This document shows, in pieces, positions 58,135 through 64,000 of a stretch of DNA of 64,000 nt (within the stretch, counting starts at the first letter, position 1; each line of letters begins with the position of its first letter). The notes under the pieces are model-generated. The model saw only the letters and a list, made by a program, of their open reading frames with translations, searched no databases and was not told where the DNA came from. Origin of the DNA: Rhododendron vialii (Eukaryota; Streptophyta; Magnoliopsida; Ericales; Ericaceae); contig NC_080557.1 of NCBI RefSeq assembly GCF_030253575.1, forward strand, positions 45,956,501 through 46,020,500, given 5' to 3'. The position numbers were made by a program, and so were the translations under genes.

Positions 58135-58809
58135 GGGCTGCAAACGAACCGAGCTGCTCGCGACCAGCTCATGGCTCAATTGGTTAAGGCTCAGCTCAAC
58201 TCGCGAGCAGCTTATGGCTCGACTTGTTTAGTAATCGAGCCGAACTCGAGCTCAAGTTTTAGGCTTGTTTAGTCAATGACGGAAAGAGGATTTTAATCCG
58301 AGGGTGGGGCCGACTCAGTAGACATTTATTTTTTATCGAAACATATACTTATTATATCATAAGATTTTTGCTTTTCAATTCATTACATTTGTAGTTTAAA
58401 ATGATTCTTTAGGCTACATCAACTATCACACGCTTATTTTTTTATTTATGAAAGAAATTGAGAAATAATAATGTAAAATTACATGTTTTTTATCAAATTG
58501 AACCAAAATTATTGCGATTATAAGTAGCTATACTCGAATAATTATCAACAATATTCAAAATCAGATATATACAAAATTTAAAATTTAAAACTCGGGTGCT
58601 TGGGGAGCTGGGGCCGGGGGGGCCCCGGGCCCCAACATAGCTCCGCCCCTGTGTTTAGTATAAATGAATCGAGCTCAACTCGCAAAAACTCGACTCATTT
58701 GTATAGGCTCAGCTCTTTTAAAAATGCTTGTTAGATAAATTAACTTGGCTTGACTCGTTTAGTAAATGAGCCGAGCTCGAACACTATAAAGCTCGGCTCG
58801 TTTGCACCC
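58135..58809. mobile_element. Terminal-inverted-repeat element of the GCTCGTTTGC family
   Basis: GGGCTGCAAACGAACCGAGC on the left faces GCTCGGCTCGTTTGCACCC on the right, flanked by TA on both sides. The interior repeats GAGCTCGAAC, GGCTCGACTTGTTTAGTAA and related motifs. It contains a nested hAT-type element (58274-58651); without it the element would be about 290 bp. A degenerate relative lies at 19383-19680. Confidence 0.75.
58274..58651. mobile_element. hAT-type element nested in the previous repeat
   Basis: Flanked by a perfect 8 bp duplication TGTTTAGT (58266-58273 and 58652-58659). The left end CAATGACGGAAAGAGG and the right end AGCTCCGCCCCTG are imperfect inverted repeats of the hAT 'CAGGGGCGGA' type. 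The 378 bp interior is AT-rich with a GC-rich right end (GGGGCCGGGGGGGCCCCGGG). No transposase. Confidence 0.88.
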
Positions 58810-60332
58810 TACTCACCCCGTCCTAAAATTTTAGCCCATCTCTCCTTTTTTGGAAATTTCCATAATCCTTGTTGATTTCGACAAGTTCGCAAGAAAAAAT
58901 TGATCCATTCTTTTGTTTTGCCTTCGATTTCCATATTCAAATTATAACACAAAAAAGTGGAGGGAAAAATGCATTAATCATTACATTTCTATATGAAGAG
59001 TACTCTAGGATATGTTTTTAAGAACAACTATTGTGTTTTCTTTAAAATGTTGAATTTCCAAAAGGAGTATTAAATTTTAGAACACATGGAGTATTTGTTT
59101 TCGCTTCTCCATTTAAATACAGTCAAAGAATGAACTCCTGCAAGTGGAAAATAAATAAACGACATTAAGGATTACTGAGCCAAAAGATGAGTTGGATGCA
59201 CAACACTGCAACAAACTTGTTTATACGCACCTCAACTAAATTTTGTGATTCTAGAGAACACCAACTTCGAAATCTCTCTAGAGAGGTTTTGCATCAACCG
59301 TAGGCAAAATAGGTCTCAATCTTGCATTAGTTATCCCAGAATAATGCTGATATTTTTGATAACTCAAGTGTCTAGACCAATTTGCACGCACTTCAACTAA
59401 ATTTTAGAGTCCAATTCCATCTTTCACTTGCAGGTGTATCGATGACTTTCTTTGGATGTTGACTTTCTTTGGATGTCATTACCTCGCTAATGAAATTTAC
59501 ATAAAATTAAAAGATCAAGTTTTTGTGTAACTTCCACATGAAACACTGGTTACCGTATCATGAAACAGGAATTACCAAAGCCGGTGACAGAAGTCTATCT
59601 ACAACGATTCAAAGCATTTGTGGATATTTGAATGGAAATTGGATTGTATGAAACTAGCGTCTCAAATAATAGTGATTTAATCTAAAGTCACTTTTAGAAA
59701 ATAATTGGAGCTGGTTATCGGTTGTTTGCGTAATGTTTTCAATACACAAATAATTGCCCGTAAATAAGCTAATCGAAAAAGAAATGCATAAATAAGCTAT
59801 AATTTGCCAGTCTGGGAAGGGCCCACAAATGGCCGAAACTGGACCCCAAACTGGATGGTACGAATCTGGATGGGAGTCGGCTCCAGCACAACATAATACA
59901 TCGATACACAGTTACAACCACAAATAAACCAGATGTTAGGTTACTGAAAATCAAATCAACACTCAATGTAGCAAACCGGAAAAACTTGGATCCAAACATG
60001 CCATTTTTCACGCCAGAAAAAGAAAAAAAAAGTAGCCATTTGGGGCTGTCTAATGCTACTTGCCACAAGACAAATATCATACTTGTCCATAGTAGAGGAG
60101 AAAATAGGAGGGCTATTACCACAAACAGAAGGAAACAAAAATGAAAAGAAACGAGGGGGAAGAAAATGACAAATCAACCAAACGATCCCATTACCCACAT
60201 GAACATTGGAAGGATTCAAATTCTTATTCTTTATTTGTACTTGAAATAAAGAGATCATATGACAGAATGGGATGAAAAAAAATAAAACAAAGTACATACA
60301 AACTGGGTGAGTTTTATCTATATTTGCATCGT
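58810..60332. other. Spacer and 3' UTR of the S26-like gene
   Basis: No gene recognised. A copy of the dispersed GCCCACAAATGGCCGAAACTG motif lies at 59820-59840. Bases close to 60332 are likely the 3' UTR of the next gene. Confidence 0.4.
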
Positions 60333-62854
60333 CTACGCTTTGTGATTTTTTGACATCTCATCAACATCCAGTTCGACTTCCAATACAGGTGAATCCTTCT
60401 TCATGCTGAAATGACTGGTAAAATAACACCACATTTAGATAACAAGTTTTCCAATATAGCTAATTTGGTTCAAGTTGCTGAGATCAGCTCACCTGTTCTG
60501 CACAGGACCATGATCTACGGCGGTTCTCAGGCAATATATTACCCTGCCAACTATGTCTGTCATGGATACGGGACCAAAGATTCGGCTATCTTTGGCCTCC
60601 TGCAATTAAGAAAGGGAAACAGGGAAAAAAAAGTTAATAAATCATGAAGTGTCAACCACCTATTCAAGGTGTTAAGCATTACCCATACACCAAACACGCT
60701 ATGGAGATAGTAACTGAAGCCCCTTGGGACTTGGATCATGCTTGGCAGATTTGACAGGAATGGAGACGAAAGAAGAGGTGCTCAATATGGTCAAGGATGT
60801 AAGTGGAAGGACGACTTCAAAAGAGAAGGGAAGAGGACTGAACCACTGATGGATGTTCCAATCAAGGCGTTAACTCCACCAAGGGAAATACTGCCTTGCA
60901 TGTAGAAACTAACAGTTTAGAATCACCACTTTGGTGTGTGGAGAGGGATAATGCCTGTGATGTAGAAACTACCCACTTTGGTGTGTGGAGAGGGATAATG
61001 CCTGTGATGTAGAAACTACCTAGTTTGGTGTGTGGAGAGGGATAATGCCCGTAAATCATAATGTTTCTTCTTAAGGTGAGGAAAGAAGCATATAGGATAA
61101 AGTGGATTCCAAAAGTAGGGATGCGAGCAAGATGACGAGAGTATTGGTAATGGTGCTATTCAAATGTGGTGCTTGTAGGTTGTGTTTTGAGCTTCACTGT
61201 ATATATATTTCTTTCGGTGCTGATATGCTTAGGCTTAGCTTCCCCCCCCCAAAAAAAAAAAAAAATCTAGGTTGATAAACATGAATCACTACAAGAAGGG
61301 AGAAAGGAAGAAGAAAACACACACATTCAGCCTGTGCACGAAATCAATCAATGAAGAAAACGGCATACCTTGGGCTTCAAGTTTTCATTGTCGGACAACA
61401 GCCAGCACTGATCCTTTTTGAGAACAAATGGCTCCTCTTTTTCATTAGTAGATACCATTTCATAGCCCTCTATGGCAGCCAATCTTCGGATGAGATAGTC
61501 ATCCGATTTTTCAGGGTCCTTCACAACCACCACATCTCCAACAAAAACACGCCTGCCAATAATGTATTACGCAGTCAAGGGAAGCACCAAACCAGAAAAT
61601 ACACACAGAACGCGTTCACACAGAAGCTGACACCACCACCAAACAAGATATCTGATGGATGCTACAAACAGAAGTTACGAAGCAATTAGAACCGAAGTGC
61701 CAGCTAGCCAAGCCAATCAAGTTTCTAGGTAGTAATAAAGCCGCCCACTGAATCCCACCTTCGTCCAGATTGGGGGGGTTTGGCAGCAAAGGAAACCCCC
61801 AGTGTGCAATGACCACAGTCCAACGTGAGTCCATTGTCATGAAGGGGGGGAAATTGGAATAAAACAGCAGAAAACCACAAATGGTGCTAGCATGACCGAA
61901 ACTACAGATGACGCAATCAGAAGCTGAGAAAAATTTATGCACCGAGAAACTAATCTGTTTAAATGGAGGATGGAATTGCTCAGCAGATTAGGTGCCTTAT
62001 TCAGAAATCAGCAGGGAATTGTGATTTTACTGGTTCGAGCAACATATTCAGTAGAAGCATGATACGCACTCAAAGATATGGGGGCAAACTCGGTATTGAC
62101 ATCAAAATACCAGTGGTCTGGGATAATCCTAGCAAGTAATCTCGCCAGCTTAAAGACAGAGAGGTTAATTGAAGCTAAGTCTACGACGACAATACAAGCA
62201 TAGCTTGAAACACCTAACCCATTTGATTTGGTATCATTCTGAATTGCTATTCTAGTGCCGTACAATGACCGAGCTTGATTGGATTAACCAGCCCAAAAAA
62301 TGTTTAAAAAAAGAAAGGGCAAAATGTCTTGCACATATGGCACATATATAAGCGCAAGATAAGACATAATAGAGCCATCCGTAGAGTACAATAAAGCACA
62401 TACAAAAAACAATGAACTAAGAAACGAGCATGAGCACATATTTTCATCTAATAATAAGATACGGATTGTTGCAAAGCATGTGAAAACGACTATCACACGT
62501 AAGACTTATTTGGTGTTAAAAAAAAGGTAACACTTATTTGCGATATTGAAGATGCATAGGATGACAATATATAAGACCATGAAATTTGTCTGAAGTATCA
62601 AAAGATGGAGAGGATAACATCATAACATATGACTACAAACAAATGTATCCTCTTTTCCCAGTTAGTGAACAGCAACCATACATTGGATCTGCTGCTGGTA
62701 ATTTCCGCACAAGAAGAGTTCCGCCCTGCCCTGCTATTGTTGGGGCCATCTCCTCTCCTTTGTTCCAATGGAAGTATGTCAACTTTCCTTGAAATAGATG
62801 TTTCCATATAGCATCACCTACTTCTCTCTCAGTTATTTGACCTCCTTTATAGTT
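60333..62854 (-). CDS. Peptidase S24/S26-like protein lacking catalytic residues (5' end not found)
   Basis: Resembles the plant S26-type signal peptidase/inner-membrane protease fold. Four minus-strand exons: 62854-62682, 61552-61369, 60599-60493 and 60414-60333, with consistent phases (0, 2, 0, 2), giving 181 residues to the stop. Readable segments: NYKGGQITEREVGDAIWKHL, FQGKLTYFHWNKGEEMAPTI, LLVRKLPAADPMRVFVGDVV, VVKDPEKSDDYLIRRLAAIE, EPFVLKKDQCWLLSDNENLK, DSRIFGPVSMTDIVGRVIYC, LRTAVDHGPVQNSHFSMKKD and a tail ending VELDVDEMSKNHKA. The closest relative I recall is Arabidopsis At1g06200, including that same tail. The S26 box 'SMxPT' reads EMAPT (Ser to Glu, codon 62750-62752) and the box-D 'KR' reads RR (Lys to Arg, codon 61486-61488), so it is probably not a protease. 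The upstream exon(s) with the start codon lie beyond 62854, possibly outside the window. Confidence 0.85.
60700..61266 (+). mobile_element. Possible retro-insertion with A-tail in the S26-like intron
   Basis: A stretch with GGAATGGAGACGAAAGAAGA and GGTTGTGTTTTGAGCTTCACTG wording ends in GCTTAGCTT, a C-run and 16 A (61250-61265). The 3' poly-A and the contrast with the surrounding intron suggest a retrotransposed fragment; neither source nor target duplication was found. Confidence 0.35.
60900..61060. repeat. Tandem repeat in an intron of the S26-like gene, 47 bp x 3
   Basis: TTTGGTGTGTGGAGAGGGAT starts at 60930, 60977 and 61024, a 47 bp period. The first two units also share GATGTAGAAACTAC at their junctions; the third diverges after GGATAATGCC. 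Confidence 0.9.
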
Positions 62855-64000
62855 CTACATCAAAATGAAGATAATCTCAGTTCAATCTCCAAGAAAAAAT
62901 ACTTAAAGCTCACAACTTTCTCTACCATAACTAAATATATTGAACGAAACAAAATACTTCTTGTTGCAGAGGCAAAAAATAATTAACATTCCAGATGGTC
63001 AAGCCAGAATAATTGCGTTCACTGGAAGTAAAATTCAAGCAGCTAGAGTTCACTTTAAGAGAAGTAGGCGGAGGCCAGATTGACTGCACGTTTGCACCTA
63101 TATGCATCCCAAGATGGTTACAAGGTTAAACTATGTTCCACTGAGAAATGAAGCTCGTCTTGTCCACATAGAGTATTCACCATATCCTTCTCCTAAAGAT
63201 ATATCATAGCTTGTACAACGTAAAAACCAATCCAACACCCTCTAGTGGTGCAAATTGAGACCACCATAAGCCAACTTATACTTTTGATTCAAGAAAACCT
63301 AATTGCCCATCATAAAGGACAATTCAACAAACATATATCAGGAGACCCACGAAAATGTTAAAGGCATGAAATGAGGGAAAGTGAATAATGGATGCCCGTG
63401 TGAGAATTGCTCTTGGCGTGGAAGAGAGAAACTCCTGATGATAAGCAGATGGAGAATTGGCGGAGAAAGACACTGTTGTGGAGCTTCATGGATGTTTTCA
63501 TGAGTCAACAAACCAAATGTAAGAGGACTTTATAGCCAAAGGCGGTGGCGTCAATGTCTGTCCTTCGTAGATGCAGAGATGATGGTAGTGGTGCTAATTA
63601 TGATAATGCTGGTAAAAAGGTGACGGTGTGGGTGGTAACTGGTAAGGCCCCTTGTCACTCTCTTTTTTGTTGTTTTCTCTTAATTTTTACTGAATTTGGG
63701 TATAATTTTCACACCACATCATTAGGCTCGACGAGAGGAACCGAAAAAGTATAAAAATATAGCCCAAAGTTGAAAAAGTTCACTAAAGACAACCAAAAAG
63801 ACACTAACAAACAGTACTTATATACCAAATTAACAAGCTAAAAATGATCCTTATCGCCAACAACCTTATAAGAAAACGAACTCCATTCGAGTGAGGAAAC
63901 TAAATGGATCTGAATACCACTCACTCAAGTTAAAATTGAAACACCAATCCAAGCAAATGGAATAAAGAGATTTAGCTTGCTTTGTCTTTTCTACACCAAG
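62855..64000. other. Intron/upstream region of the S26-like gene
   Basis: No exon could be assigned. The missing N-terminal exon should be encoded on the minus strand here or beyond the window. Short frames such as 63545-63754 (+) lack family features. Confidence 0.35.

Overview
The window is nuclear DNA of a land plant, almost certainly a eudicot. It carries intron-split genes with GT-AG splice sites and plant-only families (NAC, ALOG, ankyrin-RING XBAT, U-box/ARM PUB, plastid RHON1), spread thinly through AT-rich DNA full of LINE 3' ends, SINEs and miniature inverted-repeat elements. Repeat style vaguely suggests Ericales, but that is a weak guess. No rRNA, tRNA gene, CRISPR array, organelle insertion or intact autonomous transposon was recognised.

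Layout. 60-1522 (+): last four exons of the ribophorin II (RPN2) subunit of oligosaccharyltransferase. 1.5-14.4 kb: repeat-rich spacer with three Stowaway-type elements, SINEs, and a 2.8 kb non-autonomous CACTA transposon (6016-8827) with its target duplication. 14476-17845 (+): three-exon NAC transcription factor with LINE debris in both introns. 17.9-30.1 kb: gene-poor, with many 5'-truncated LINE ends, one still coding the reverse-transcriptase C-terminus. 30298-30864 (-): single-exon ALOG/LSH regulator. 31-37.7 kb: repeats, including a poly-G tract. 37743-41190 (-): PUB4-like U-box/ARM E3 ligase with a probable 5' UTR exon near 43.8 kb. 44-48 kb: foldback elements and two poly-C tracts. 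48093-53625 (-): nine-exon XBAT35-like ankyrin-RING E3 ligase. 55242-57875 (-): RHON1-like plastid protein. 60333-62854 (-): peptidase S26-like gene whose 5' end was not found.

The genes are ordinary monocistronic plant genes with no operon-like logic. RHON1 next to this particular S26-like gene matches, from memory, the Arabidopsis pair At1g06190/At1g06200, so it may be conserved microsynteny. The two E3 ligases sit about 7 kb apart but belong to unrelated families.

Most worth a second look: (1) the S26-like protein lacks both the catalytic Ser and the catalytic Lys, so it reads as a conserved pseudoprotease; (2) the XBAT35-like linker holds four tandem copies of a GWG-containing repeat of about 26 residues; (3) the RHON1-like linker holds five degenerate repeats of about 45 residues, and its predicted first coding exon is only 10 nt; (4) dated or nested elements with perfect target duplications: CACTA (GAC), a hAT-type element in an XBAT intron (8 bp), and a hAT-type element nested inside another terminal-inverted-repeat element (8 bp). 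I did not find a convincing entirely new biological system.
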